Below, piece after piece: positions 17,873 to 26,833 of a DNA stretch of 64,000 bases; positions within the stretch are counted from its first letter, which is position 1, and every line of letters begins with the position of its first letter. The DNA lies in NCBI RefSeq assembly GCF_022524345.1, contig NZ_JAKWJU010000002.1, forward strand, positions 3,720,001 to 3,784,000, in the 5' to 3' direction. A model generated the notes under the pieces. The model was not told where the DNA came from, did not search any database, and was given only the letters and a program-made list of their open reading frames with translations. Both the position numbers and the translations under genes were made by a program. The stretch is from Streptomyces marispadix (lineage in GTDB: Bacteria; Actinomycetota; Actinomycetes; Streptomycetales; Streptomycetaceae).

Positions 17873-18811
17873 TCAGCGATCCGGCTCGGGGTCCTTCAGC
17901 CAGCCGATCAGCTCCGAGGAGAACCCGGCCGGGTCCTCCTCGTGCGGCCAGTGGCCGATTCCGTCCAACAGACGCCAGCGGTACGGGGCTTCGACGTACT
18001 GGCCCGACCCGGCCGAACTGCGTGTGCGCAGCACCGGATCGAGCGCGCCGTGCACCTGCATCGTCGGCACCCGTACGGGCCGCTTCATGCGCCGGTTGAA
18101 CTGGAAGCCGTCCGGCCGCGCCATCGAACGCACCAGCCAGCGATAGGGCTCGACCGAGCAGTGCGCCGTAGACGGCACACACATGGCCTGCTCATAGCGT
18201 GCGACCGCCTCCTCAACGCCGGGCTGTTCCAGCAGCCTCGGACCGGCCCAGTCCCGTACCAGCCTCCCCACCAACTCACCGCCGTTCGCAGTGAGTTGAC
18301 GCTCGGGCACGAACGGCCGCTGGAAGCCCCACACATAGGAACCGGCCTTCGTCTGGCGCACGTCCTTGAGCATCGCCGCGCGCCAGCGCCGGGGATGCGG
18401 CATCGCGGAGACCGCCAGGCGCCGGATGAGCTTGGGCCGCATCACGGCGGCAGTCCACGCCAGATAGCCGCCCAAGTCGTGCCCCACCAGGGCCGCGTCG
18501 GGCTCGCCGAGGGAGCGGATGACGCCGGTGACGTCGAGGGCGAGGTTCGCCGGGTCGTAGCCGCGCGGCGTGCGGTCGCTGCCGCCCACGCCGCGCAGAT
18601 CCATGGCGACGGCGCGGAAACCGGCGTCCGCCAGCGCCGTGAGCTGATGCCGCCAAGTCCACCAGTACTGCGGGAAGCCGTGCAGCAGCAGCACAAGAGG
18701 TCCGTCACCCGTCTCGGCGATGTGGAACCGGGCACCGTTCGCCGCCACGTCCCGGTGCGTCCAGGGGCCTTCGGGCCGGATCAGATTGGCCGGACCTGCT
18801 GGGTGGGTCAT
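17873..18811 (-). CDS. Alpha/beta-hydrolase, epoxide hydrolase type
   Basis: A 312-aa alpha/beta-hydrolase. The oxyanion motif HGFP is at 44-47. The nucleophile elbow reads G-H-D-L-G with Asp112, as in epoxide hydrolases and dehalogenases rather than esterases. The C-terminal catalytic His sits in GIGHWPHEE. A cap domain lies between about 140 and 230. These features point to opening of epoxides to diols by an alkyl-enzyme ester mechanism; the physiological substrate is unknown. The gene is followed closely on the same strand upstream by a holin-like gene 200 bp away, and the two may or may not share a transcript. Confidence 0.88.
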   Translation of the reverse strand: MTHPAGPANLIRPEGPWTHRDVAANGARFHIAETGDGPLVLLLHGFPQYWWTWRHQLTALADAGFRAVAMDLRGVGGSDRTPRGYDPANLALDVTGVIRSLGEPDAALVGHDLGGYLAWTAAVMRPKLIRRLAVSAMPHPRRWRAAMLKDVRQTKAGSYVWGFQRPFVPERQLTANGGELVGRLVRDWAGPRLLEQPGVEEAVARYEQAMCVPSTAHCSVEPYRWLVRSMARPDGFQFNRRMKRPVRVPTMQVHGALDPVLRTRSSAGSGQYVEAPYRWRLLDGIGHWPHEEDPAGFSSELIGWLKDPEPDR

Positions 18812-19011
18812 GTGGACGAGCCTGTCACACTTCGCCCGGCATCCATGACGCGCTCATGGGTCGCGGCACCCTGCGAAAGGGCGTGCGGTGGAGGGCAGGC
18901 CCGACCCAAGTGCGCGGTGCGCACGCGGAGTTCGCCGCCGAGTGCGTACGGGCCGGGTCCGTACGGCAGTTCGCGGGGAAGCCGTCTACGCGGCGGAAGA
19001 AGCGACGGGCG

Positions 19012-19488
19012 TCACGCCGCCGACGTGCTCTCCTGCCGCTTGTCGAGCGAAGCGCCGTTCCGCCCCGCGGTCGCTCCCGCGCCGCCCTTACGGGGATGCG
19101 GCTTGGCCCGCGACAGCACCGAGGCGGTCTCCTTCGCCGACGCGATCGACTTCTCCGGGGGCTTGATCCGCTTGAACTTCCGCAGCGCGACGAGCAGCAG
19201 GATCAACGCCAGCACGATGTAGGCGCCGCCCACGATCAGGAACGACCAGGCCAGCCCGAGGCCCAGATTGTGAATCCCGTACGCGGCGGCGAAGCTCAGC
19301 ACCGGCAGTGAGAAGAGCAGCAGCACACCCGCGACCGTGGCCGCGCCTCCGCCCACGATGCCGCGCTTGACGTCCTGCCGGATCTCGGCCTTGGCCAGCG
19401 CGATCTCGTCGTGCACCAGACCGGACAACTCGGCGGTGGCCGAAGCCACCAACTGGCCGAGGCTGCGGCCGTCGTCGGCAGAACTCAT
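19012..19488 (-). CDS. Phage-holin-like membrane protein (holin-X/DUF1469 family)
   Basis: A 158-aa protein with two transmembrane helices (about 47-70 and 80-105) after an amphipathic N-terminal helix (LGQLVASATAELSGLVHDEI, ALAKAEI). This architecture defines the actinobacterial holin-X/DUF1469 family, widespread in chromosomes and not evidence of a prophage. The C-terminal 50 residues are a basic, disordered cytoplasmic tail. ATG 19488 has AGGGGA upstream. The function is unknown; the synteny with acetyl-CoA synthetase upstream is shared with S. coelicolor as I recall. Confidence 0.85.
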   Translation of the reverse strand: MSSADDGRSLGQLVASATAELSGLVHDEIALAKAEIRQDVKRGIVGGGAATVAGVLLLFSLPVLSFAAAYGIHNLGLGLAWSFLIVGGAYIVLALILLLVALRKFKRIKPPEKSIASAKETASVLSRAKPHPRKGGAGATAGRNGASLDKRQESTSAA

Positions 19489-19835
19489 CGGTGTTCCCCT
19501 CTTTCTTTCCGTCTTGCGTCGATCTCCATCGATCCTCGTCGATCCCGGCCGGACGTCGAACCCGTAGGCTCCGGCCGGCCGTCGACGCGTCGAACCCGAG
19601 CCGTAGAGCCCGTAGAACGCGTAGAGCCCGTCGAACCGTACCTACTCACCGGTCCGATCATGCCGGACCATCGTGCGGCACGTTCGGCCAGGAGGCCACT
19701 AGGGCAAGCACCCTCGGGCGCCCCGGTGTTGACGAAGCGTACGGCCGTACGGACAGGGGGAGGGGCACCCGGCGTCGCCGGATGCCCCTCACTCGTGCCG
19801 CGACTCGGCCGCCCCCGCGTGCGCGGACCCGGCGG
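19489..19835. other. Intergenic region between the acsA and holin-X genes
   Basis: About 350 bases on the downstream side of acsA. It contains a GATC-rich tract (GTCGATCTCCATCGATCC, 19513-19540) and loosely repeated GTCGAACCCGTAG/GTAGAGCCCGTAG words (19556-19640), plus the acsA terminator. No gene is seen. Confidence 0.5.
19760..19790 (-). terminator. acsA terminator hairpin
   Basis: GAGGGGCACCCGGCG pairs with CGCCGGATGCCCCTC (one G-T type mismatch) about 45 bases past the acsA stop. Stable GC stem without a T-run. Confidence 0.7.
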
Positions 19836-21800
19836 TCAGTCCTCGCTCGCGGCCGTAGGCAGCTTGTCCTGGATGAGTTCCATGACGGACGAGTCGGTCA
19901 ACGTGCTGACGTCGCCCAGCGCCCGGTTCTCCGCGACGTCCCGCAGCAGCCGCCGCATGATCTTGCCGGAGCGGGTCTTCGGAAGCTCCGCGACCGGAAG
20001 GATCTTCTTCGGCTTGGCGATCGGACCGAGCTGCTTGGACACATGCGCCCGCAGCTCCTCCACCAGCCCCTCGTCCTCGGCGGCCGAGCCCCGCAGGATG
20101 ACGAACGCACAGATGGCCTGGGTGGTCTGAGGGTCCGTCGCACCGACGACGGCCGCCTCGGCGACCTTCGGATGCGACACGAGCGACGACTCGACCTCGG
20201 TGGTCGAGATGTTGTGCCCGGAGACGAGCATGACGTCGTCGACGCGGCCCAGCAGCCAGATGTCGCCGTCGTCGTCCTTCTTCGCGCCGTCGCCCGCGAA
20301 GTACTTGCCCTCGAAGCGCGACCAATAGGTGTCCAGGAACCTCTGGTCGTCGCCCCAGATGGTGCGCAGCATCGACGGCCAGGGCTCGGTCAGCACCATG
20401 TATCCGCCGCCGCCGTCCGGGACTTCGTTGGCCTCGTCGTCCACGACGGTCGCGGAGATCCCGGGCAGCGGCTGCTGTGCCGAGCCGGGCTTGGTCTCGG
20501 TGACGCCGGGCAGCGGGCTGACCATGACGCCGCCGGTCTCCGTCTGCCACCAGGTGTCGACGATGGGCGTACGGTCGCCGCCGATGTGGTGGCGATACCA
20601 GATCCACGCCTCCGGGTTGATCGGCTCGCCCACGGAGCCGAGGATGCGCAGCGACGACAGGTCGAACTTCGCCGGGATGTCGTCGCCCCACTTCATGCAG
20701 GCGCGGATCGCGGTCGGCGCGGTGTAGAGCAGCGACACCTTGTACTTCTGTACGACCTCCCACCAGCGGCCCTTGTGCGGGGTGTCCGGGGTGCCCTCGT
20801 AGAGCACCTCCGTGGCGCCGTTGGCGAGCGGCCCGTAGACGATGTACGAGTGCCCGGTGACCCAGCCGACGTCGGCCGTGCACCAGTAGACGTCCTTCTC
20901 GGGCTTCAGGTCGAAGACGGCGTGGTGGGTGTAGGCGACCTGCGTCAGATAGCCGCCGGTGGTGTGCAGGATGCCCTTCGGCTTACCGGTCGTGCCGGAG
21001 GTGTAGAGGATGAACAGCGGGTGCTCGGCGTCGAAGTCCTGCGGAGTGTGCTGGTCGCTCTGCCGCTCGACGACGTCGTGCCACCACACGTCACGGTCGT
21101 CGTTCCACTCGATGTCCTCCTGGCCGGTGCGCCTGACGACCAGTACGTTGCGTACCTTCTCGGTGCCGGGCCTGGTCAGCGCCTCGTCGACGGCGGGCTT
21201 GAGCGCGCTGGCGCCGCCCTTGCGGTAGCCGCCGTCGGCGGTGATGACGACGCGGGCGTCGGCGTCCTCGATGCGGGTGGCCAGCGCGTCCGCGGAGAAG
21301 CCGCCGAAGACCACGGAGTGCGGGGCGCCGATGCGGGCGCAGGCCAGCATCGCCACGACGGTCTCCGGGATCATCGGCAGGTAGACGGCGACGCGGTCGC
21401 CGGCCTGTACGCCGAGTTCGGTCAGCGCGTTCGCGGCCTTTGAGACCTCGCGCTGGAGGTCGGCGTAGGTGAGGGTGCGGGAGTCGCCGGGCTCGCCCTC
21501 GAAGTACAGGGCCACCCGGTCGCCGTTGCCCGCCTCGACGTGCCGGTCGACGCAGTTGTAGGCGACGTTGAGTTTGCCGTCCTTGAACCACTTCGCGAAC
21601 GGCGGGTTCGACCAGTCGAGGGTCTCGGTCGGCTCCTTGCCCCAGCTCAGGCGGCGTGCCTGCTCGGCCCAGAAGCCCAGCCGATCCGCCTTCGCCTGCT
21701 CGTACGCCTGGGCAGTGACGTTGGCTTCGGCAGCCAGATCGGCGGGCGGCGCGAACCTCCGCTCTTCCTTGAGCAGATTGGCCAGGCTTTCGTTGCTCAC
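19836..21800 (-). CDS. acsA: Acetyl-CoA synthetase (AMP-forming)
   Basis: A 654-aa acyl-adenylate-forming enzyme that activates acetate to acetyl-CoA. The core motif YTSGTTGKPKGI is near residue 264, WWQTETGG near 412, YWSRFEGKYFAGDGAKKDDD near 500 and the C-terminal acetylation-site region R-S-G-K-I-M-R-R near 610, whose lysine is the target of regulatory acetylation in Acs enzymes. Length equals E. coli Acs (652). The start is GTG 21800 with GGGAGA upstream. The gene has its own 357-bp upstream region, divergent from a lipoprotein gene, and a hairpin terminator, so it is probably monocistronic. Confidence 0.96.
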   Translation of the reverse strand: MSNESLANLLKEERRFAPPADLAAEANVTAQAYEQAKADRLGFWAEQARRLSWGKEPTETLDWSNPPFAKWFKDGKLNVAYNCVDRHVEAGNGDRVALYFEGEPGDSRTLTYADLQREVSKAANALTELGVQAGDRVAVYLPMIPETVVAMLACARIGAPHSVVFGGFSADALATRIEDADARVVITADGGYRKGGASALKPAVDEALTRPGTEKVRNVLVVRRTGQEDIEWNDDRDVWWHDVVERQSDQHTPQDFDAEHPLFILYTSGTTGKPKGILHTTGGYLTQVAYTHHAVFDLKPEKDVYWCTADVGWVTGHSYIVYGPLANGATEVLYEGTPDTPHKGRWWEVVQKYKVSLLYTAPTAIRACMKWGDDIPAKFDLSSLRILGSVGEPINPEAWIWYRHHIGGDRTPIVDTWWQTETGGVMVSPLPGVTETKPGSAQQPLPGISATVVDDEANEVPDGGGGYMVLTEPWPSMLRTIWGDDQRFLDTYWSRFEGKYFAGDGAKKDDDGDIWLLGRVDDVMLVSGHNISTTEVESSLVSHPKVAEAAVVGATDPQTTQAICAFVILRGSAAEDEGLVEELRAHVSKQLGPIAKPKKILPVAELPKTRSGKIMRRLLRDVAENRALGDVSTLTDSSVMELIQDKLPTAASED

Positions 21801-22157
21801 GACATCTCCCTTTCCCAGGGTGTCCGCTGTGTCCCGGTCTCAAGGTCCCCTTTCTCGCCGGGCCTTGGACCTCCGGCCCAGCACATCAGCCCTTGCGCCC
21901 ATGTGACAAGGGCTGTCGACGAAATTGGTTTAGACCTGTCAGGTACGCATCCATTCTGCCCGGTGGCGGGGCCGTGCGGTGCGTCGCCGGACCCCGCGCC
22001 GCCGCCGGCCGCAGACCACCGATTCGTGGGCTCAACGAGTGAAGAAGTCACCCTGAGACCCCGCCCAGGTTGCCCGTTTCGCCCGAGATGCAACGTTTGA
22101 GTCACGTACCGGAGTTGATCCGCTACGGAGAGACATCGACAAGGGCGAGGTGATCCG
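21801..22157. promoter_or_regulatory. Divergent promoter region of acsA and the deacetylase-like lipoprotein gene
   Basis: A 357-bp divergent spacer with locally AT-richer sequence around 21920-21945 (CGACGAAATTGGTTTAGACC), a plausible promoter zone. No regulator site was identified with confidence; no exact Crp consensus was seen. Confidence 0.45.
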
Positions 22158-23522
22158 ATGACGGCCACACGACGGTGGCTCGCGGGCATATCGGCGGGAA
22201 TGGCGCTCACCGTGGTGATGAGCGGCTGCGCCGGCGACACCACGGCAAGCCCGGAAGGGCAGGGACGCTCGGCCCCCGAGGAGAAGCCCGAGCAGCAGGC
22301 GCGAGTCATCGGGGACGGGTCGACCTCCATAACCGGCCGCCAGCCGAGCCAGCCGATACCGAGAGCACTGCGCAAGGGCAAGAAGCCGCCGCAGTTCGTG
22401 GTCTTCTCCTGGGACGGGGCCGGCGAGGACGGGAAGAAGCTCTTCTCCCGCTTCCGCAAGGCCGGTAAGCGCTACGGCGCCTCCCAGTCGTTCTTCCTGA
22501 GCGGCATATACACCCTCCCCGAGGCCAAGTCCCGGCGCTACGCGCCTCCCGGCCACCCCTCCGGCGCCTCCGACATCGGCTACCTCAAGGACGAGAACAT
22601 ACGGGCCACCCTTCGCGAAGTACGCAAGGCATGGCTCCAGGGCAACGAGATAGGCACCCACTTCAACGGCCACTTCTGCGGCCCCAAGGGTGTCGGGAGC
22701 TGGTCCGCGGACCAGTGGAAGAGCGAGATACGCCAGGCCAAGTGGTTCGTGAAGAACTGGAAGACGAACACCGGCTTCCGGCGTGAGGATCCTCTTCCGT
22801 TCGACTACGACAAGGAACTCATCGGGGGGCGCACCCCCTGCCTCCAGGGCCAGGAGAATCTGCTCCGCGCGGCCCGGGAGATGGGCTTCCGCTACGACTC
22901 CAGCGGCAACGGGACCCAGGTCTGGCCGAAGAAGAAGAGCGGCCTGTGGGACGTGCCGTTGCAGGAAGTCCCCATGCCGGGGCGGAAGTTCGAGACCCTC
23001 TCCATGGACTACAACTTCCTGGCGAACCAGTCGGGGACGGTCCGGGGTCCCGCCGCTGAGCACGCGGCGTACGGGCGTCAGATGCGCGAGGGCCTGATGA
23101 AGGGCTTCGAGCGCGCCTACAAGGGCAATCGCGCGCCCCTGATCATCGGCAACCACTTCGAGAAGTGGAACGGCGGCGTGTACATGGACGCCGTGGAACA
23201 CGTGATGAAGTCGGTCTGCCGCAAGCACGAGGTCCGCTGCGTCTCGTTCAGGCAGCTCGTCGAATGGCTCGACGCACAGGACCCGAAGGTGCTCTCCAAG
23301 CTGCGTTCGCTGGGCGTCGGTGAACGGCCCGAGCGCGGATGGAAGTCGTTCCTCGAGGCCAAGGCCAAGGACGAAGCCGAGGCCAAGGCCAAGGACGAAG
23401 CCGAGGCCAAGGCCAAGGACGAAGCCGAGGCCAAGGCCAAAGCCGAGGCCAAGGCCAAGGCCGAGGAAAAAGCCAAGGACGCTGGGACGACGAAGCCGGT
23501 CTCCGACCGACGGTCCGACTGA
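22158..23522 (+). CDS. Secreted lipoprotein, polysaccharide-deacetylase-like, with repeat tail
   Basis: A 454-aa exported lipoprotein. A signal peptide ends in the lipobox VMSGC (lipidated C24). The region about 75-390 resembles a NodB-type polysaccharide deacetylase: FVVFSWDGAGED occupies the place of the TFDDG strand, and GTHFNGH that of the HxxxH zinc motif. The canonical D-D pair is reduced to W-D-G, so activity is uncertain. From about residue 395 the tail is made of the 8-residue unit EAKAKDEA repeated three times, then KAKAEAKAKAE, predicted to be a charged helix. Upstream is divergent acsA. A GC hairpin follows the stop. Deacetylation of a cell-surface glycan is a reasonable guess, not proven. 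Confidence 0.82.
   Translation: MTATRRWLAGISAGMALTVVMSGCAGDTTASPEGQGRSAPEEKPEQQARVIGDGSTSITGRQPSQPIPRALRKGKKPPQFVVFSWDGAGEDGKKLFSRFRKAGKRYGASQSFFLSGIYTLPEAKSRRYAPPGHPSGASDIGYLKDENIRATLREVRKAWLQGNEIGTHFNGHFCGPKGVGSWSADQWKSEIRQAKWFVKNWKTNTGFRREDPLPFDYDKELIGGRTPCLQGQENLLRAAREMGFRYDSSGNGTQVWPKKKSGLWDVPLQEVPMPGRKFETLSMDYNFLANQSGTVRGPAAEHAAYGRQMREGLMKGFERAYKGNRAPLIIGNHFEKWNGGVYMDAVEHVMKSVCRKHEVRCVSFRQLVEWLDAQDPKVLSKLRSLGVGERPERGWKSFLEAKAKDEAEAKAKDEAEAKAKDEAEAKAKAEAKAKAEEKAKDAGTTKPVSDRRSD
23347..23475 (+). repeat. 24-bp in-frame tandem repeat in the lipoprotein tail
   Basis: Within the lipoprotein gene the word GAGGCCAAGGCCAAGGACGA recurs every 24 bases about three times, then degenerates into GCCAAGGCC units. 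It encodes EAKAKDEA repeats and is prone to copy-number change between strains. Confidence 0.8.
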
Positions 23523-23534
23523 ACGGCCCGGTGA

Positions 23535-23572
23535 GCGGCGGGCGGAGGCTGCTGCCGGCCTCCGCCCGCCGC
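23535..23572 (+). terminator. Terminator hairpin after the lipoprotein gene
   Basis: GCGGCGGGCGGAGG pairs perfectly with CCTCCGCCCGCCGC around a 10-nt loop, starting 12 bases past the stop. It lies between convergent genes and can serve both. Confidence 0.75.
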
Positions 23573-23609
23573 CGCCGCGCCGGCGTCGCGGCTCGGCCGC
23601 GACCGCCCC

Positions 23610-24608
23610 TCACGCGGGCTGCGGCGCCACCCGATGTCCGCGGTGGTGCTCGCCGAGTACGAAGCCGGGGTCGACCTGGGCGGCCAGGTCGGCGCCTGTC
23701 TTCGCGTTCCCCCAGCTCTCGGCGTTGCGCAGATGGAAGTGCACCATCTGCCGCGTGTACCGCTCCCAGTCACGCTGCTCGTACGCCCCGTCCGCGGCCT
23801 GCCGAATCACGCTCAGGGCACGGACGTTGGGCTCCTCCAGCTCCGTGAGCGGGCGCGGACGGCCCTTCTCCATGGCGCGGACCCAGTCGGAGTGCCCGAA
23901 GGAGACGAGCAGGTCGTCACCGGTCTCCTCGCGGAGGAAGTCGAGGTCGTCGCTGTTGTGCACCTTGTTGCCCACCACGCGCAGCGGCACCCCGAAGTCC
24001 CGTGCGTACTCCTTGTACTGGCGGTAGACGGACACGCCCTTACGGGTCGGCTCGGCGACGAGGAAGGTCATGTCGAAGCGCGTGAACATCCCCGACGCGA
24101 ACGAATCGCTGCCCGCAGTCATGTCGACGACCACGAACTCCTCGCGCCCGTCGACGAGATGGTTCAGGAACAGCTCCACCGCGCCGGTCTTGGAGTGGTA
24201 GCAGGCGACGCCCAGATCGGCCTCCGTGAAGGGCCCGGTGGCCAGCAGCCGCACCTTGCCGCCCTCGACGGAGAGGGTGCGTGCGCAGGCCTCGTAGACG
24301 GGGTTGTCCTCGGTGATCGTCAGCAGTCGCGAACCCTCGCCGGGCGGCGTCGTCTTGATCATCGTCTCGGCCGACGCGATACGGGGATTCGAACCGCGCA
24401 GCCACTCCTTGATCAGGGGGAGCTGCGCGCCCATGGAGGGGAGCGCTTCGGCCTCGGCCTCGTCCATCCCCAGCGCCGCGGGGAGATGCTGATTGATGTC
24501 CGCGTCCACCGCGACCAACGGGACGTGCGCCGCGGCCAGTTGACGGATGAACAGTGAGGACAGCGTGGTCTTGCCGCTGCCGCCCTTCCCAACGAAAGCG
24601 ATTTTCAT
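23610..24608 (-). CDS. CooC/MinD-like P-loop ATPase
   Basis: A 332-aa deviant-Walker-A ATPase of the SIMIBI class. It starts MKIAFVGKGGSGKTTLSSLF, so the P-loop is at 8-15. VDADINQHLP follows, then DMTAGSDSFASGMF (switch II region) and GNKVHNSDDLDFL (guanine/adenine-specificity loop). This pattern matches CooC-like ATPases that handle nickel insertion or other maturation tasks. No CO dehydrogenase genes are nearby, so the partner is unknown. It is divergent from the FIC-like gene with about 108 bp between starts. Confidence 0.85.
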   Translation of the reverse strand: MKIAFVGKGGSGKTTLSSLFIRQLAAAHVPLVAVDADINQHLPAALGMDEAEAEALPSMGAQLPLIKEWLRGSNPRIASAETMIKTTPPGEGSRLLTITEDNPVYEACARTLSVEGGKVRLLATGPFTEADLGVACYHSKTGAVELFLNHLVDGREEFVVVDMTAGSDSFASGMFTRFDMTFLVAEPTRKGVSVYRQYKEYARDFGVPLRVVGNKVHNSDDLDFLREETGDDLLVSFGHSDWVRAMEKGRPRPLTELEEPNVRALSVIRQAADGAYEQRDWERYTRQMVHFHLRNAESWGNAKTGADLAAQVDPGFVLGEHHRGHRVAPQPA

Positions 24609-24716
24609 GAACAGGAGCGTAGACATGTGAGCGGCGACAGCGCGAAGACGGGGTGAGAAGGACCACTCGTTCGTGGGACGCCGGTGGCCGCTCGGCCTGC
24701 GCGTAGGGTCATACGC

Positions 24717-25592
24717 ATGAGTAGCAGCACCGCTGACCCCCTGGCCCCACTGGGCGCGCTGCCCGGTGTCCCCGAGGCCGTCGACTCCGTACGGCGGTCG
24801 GTCGACCGGATCTACGGGCACCGAGTGATGCGCCGCCGCAGCAGCGAGGTGAGCGCGGAGGCGGCCCTTCGCGGCGCCCGTGCCTCGGCCGCACTCGAAG
24901 GCGCCGACTGGGCCCTGGAGGAGCTGCGCCGCCGCACGGACTTCGGCGCGGAGGGCGAGCCCCGCGCGGTCGGCGCGGCGCTGCGGCTGACCGCCGAGGC
25001 GGGCCAACTCCTCGACGTATGGCGGCAGTCGCCGATGCGCGTGCTGGCGCGGCTGCATCTCGTCGCAGCCGGCGGAAACGGGACCGACGAGGCAGTGGGC
25101 CGTCCCCGCCTGGCAGGCGAGACGGTGACGGCGACCGGCAGCGAGCCGGCGGGTACGGCGGCGGCGTCCGGCCCCGGCAGCGGGACCGTACCGGAGCGGC
25201 AGGCGCCGGACGCCGATGAGGTGGCGGCGCGACTCGACGCGCTCGCCCGGATCGTGGTGGACGGCACCGAGGCCCCGGCACTGGTGCTCGCCGCGGTCGT
25301 ACACGGTGAACTGGCCACGCTGCGGCCCTTCGTCTCGTACAACGGCGTCGTGGCGCGGGCCGCCGAGCGCATCGTCCTCGTGGGCGGCGGGCTGGACCCC
25401 AAGTCGATCTGCCCGGCGGAGGTCGGCCACGCGGAAGCGGGCCGCGACGCCTACGAACGTGCCCTGGACGGCTACGCCTCCGGGACTCCCGAGGGCCTGG
25501 CCGCATGGCTCGTGCACTGCGGAAAGGCCCTGGAGCTGGGTGCCCGAGAGACGACGGCGGTGTGCGAGGCGCTACAGCGCGGGGCGGCATAG
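24717..25592 (+). CDS. Degenerate FIC-domain protein
   Basis: A 291-aa protein that fits a Fic/DOC fold but has lost the signature. The helix RASAALEGADW contains S57-x-x-x-E61-G62, matching the [S/T]xxxE[G/N] inhibitory motif that silences AMP transfer in class II Fic proteins. The active-site loop, normally HPFxxGNGRxxR, reads RPFVSYNGVVAR (203-214): the catalytic His is Arg, and the anion-binding G-N-G-R is Y-N-G-V. A low-complexity linker of about 45 residues (125-170) interrupts the domain. AMPylation by the usual chemistry therefore looks impossible; a binding or scaffold role is more likely. ATG 24717 is chosen over an upstream in-frame start because it gives the natural N terminus. 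Annotations as oxidoreductase for homologues, if used, are unsupported by the sequence. Confidence 0.7.
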   Translation: MSSSTADPLAPLGALPGVPEAVDSVRRSVDRIYGHRVMRRRSSEVSAEAALRGARASAALEGADWALEELRRRTDFGAEGEPRAVGAALRLTAEAGQLLDVWRQSPMRVLARLHLVAAGGNGTDEAVGRPRLAGETVTATGSEPAGTAAASGPGSGTVPERQAPDADEVAARLDALARIVVDGTEAPALVLAAVVHGELATLRPFVSYNGVVARAAERIVLVGGGLDPKSICPAEVGHAEAGRDAYERALDGYASGTPEGLAAWLVHCGKALELGARETTAVCEALQRGAA

Positions 25593-25971
25593 TCCGTCAC
25601 GGCTGCGCCGAGGGACGAGCGCGCGGCGTCACCCGCGTACAGGGCACATTGGGCCGGGAGTTCACGGCCCTCCGCACAGGATTGCGGCGGCACCGCCGTC
25701 GACAGTGCCGCCGCTGGCACGGATACCGGGTTACCAGTGCGTGCTTTTCGTATTGCCCGTCAGGCCCGGGTCTCTGCCGGTCTCCTGGCGGGTTCGCCCG
25801 TTACGCGGGCTCAGCGTCGCGTGGGTGCCCGGTATTCATGCAAGGCGGTCCGTGGGGCCTTGTGCGTACCGGCGAACTCTGCTTCGCCGCTGGTCTCGCG
25901 GGCCGTCAATTCCTTTGTACTGCGCTCTGCCCCGATGTGGAACCCCTGGCCTGGCATCTTTACCTTTGCCC
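25593..25971. other. Convergent intergenic region between the FIC-like and HAD-IB genes
   Basis: About 380 bases, less GC-rich than its surroundings. I see no recognisable protein on either strand and no strong hairpin, only scattered T-rich words such as TCAATTCCTTTGTACT (25908). Confidence 0.4.
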
Positions 25972-26814
25972 TCAAAGCTGCTCGAACCGGGCACTCCTGC
26001 GCTGACTCGTGTACCAGACCAGACCCGCGGTGGCGACCGCCGCTCCCACCGCCGCAGCGGCGATCGCCAGCGCGGGCCGTGAAGGCATCGACAGGCCGGG
26101 GACGCGCTCCTTGAGCCGCACCGGCCGGGAGAAGGAGAGGACGGGCCAGTCACGGGAGAGCGCCTCCTTGCGCAGTGCCCGGTCGGGATTGACCGCGTAG
26201 GGATGCCCGACGGCCTCCAGCATCGGTACGTCCGTGATGGAGTCGCTGTAGGCATAGCACCTGCTGAGGTCGTACCCCTCGGACTCGGCGAGCGAGGCGA
26301 TCGCCTCCGCCTTCGCCGGGCCGTATGCGTAGTACTCGATCTCGCCCGAGTAGCAGCCGTCCTCGACGACCATGCGGGTCGCCACCACGCGGTCCGCCCC
26401 GATCAACTCCCCGATCGGCTCGACGACTTCGGACCCCGACGTCGAGACGATGACCACGTCACGCCCGGCGAGGTGGTGCTCCTCGATGAGGGACGCCGCC
26501 TCGTCGTAGATGATGGGGTCGATGAGGTCGTGGATCGTCTCGGCGACGATCTCCTTCACCTGCTCGACGTTCCATCCGCGGCACAGCGCCGAGAGATACT
26601 CGCGCATCCGCTCCATCTGATCGTGGTCGGCTCCTCCGAGGAGATATACGAACTGGGCGTACGCGGTGCGGAGTACGGCACGGCGATTGATCAGGCCACC
26701 TTGGTAGAAGGATCTGCCGAAGGCGAGCGTGCTCGACTTCGCAATGACCGTCTTGTCCAGATCGAAGAACGCGGCTGTGCGGCGCATCGCTAGGTTTTCC
26801 ACGAAGCCGAGCAT
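25972..26814 (-). CDS. HAD-IB family phosphatase, ORF1590-type morphological differentiation protein
   Basis: A 280-aa HAD-superfamily protein, subclass IB (SerB-like). The catalytic motif I is FFDLDKTVI near residue 17, motif II is the VIVSTSG segment, motif III the K in YGPAKAEA, and motif IV SDSITDVPML. A C-terminal hydrophobic segment (ALAIAAAAVGAAVATAGLVW) suggests a membrane anchor with the domain in the cytosol. It matches, from memory, the sporulation-associated ORF1590 of S. griseus, whose gene uses two in-frame starts. Here ATG 26814 and the internal ATG 26787 (giving MRRTAAFFDLD) are both possible; neither has a strong ribosome-binding site. The substrate is unknown. Confidence 0.85.
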   Translation of the reverse strand: MLGFVENLAMRRTAAFFDLDKTVIAKSSTLAFGRSFYQGGLINRRAVLRTAYAQFVYLLGGADHDQMERMREYLSALCRGWNVEQVKEIVAETIHDLIDPIIYDEAASLIEEHHLAGRDVVIVSTSGSEVVEPIGELIGADRVVATRMVVEDGCYSGEIEYYAYGPAKAEAIASLAESEGYDLSRCYAYSDSITDVPMLEAVGHPYAVNPDRALRKEALSRDWPVLSFSRPVRLKERVPGLSMPSRPALAIAAAAVGAAVATAGLVWYTSQRRSARFEQL

Positions 26815-26833
26815 AGGCGCCAACCATTCGGCG

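Noticed and set aside
18856..19311. Gene on the plus strand opposite the holin-X gene
   Set aside because: Shadow frame with Arg-rich composition; the minus-strand gene has a clear start and membrane helices.
19012..19488. Prophage holin
   Set aside because: The family is a common chromosomal membrane protein. No other phage genes are around it.
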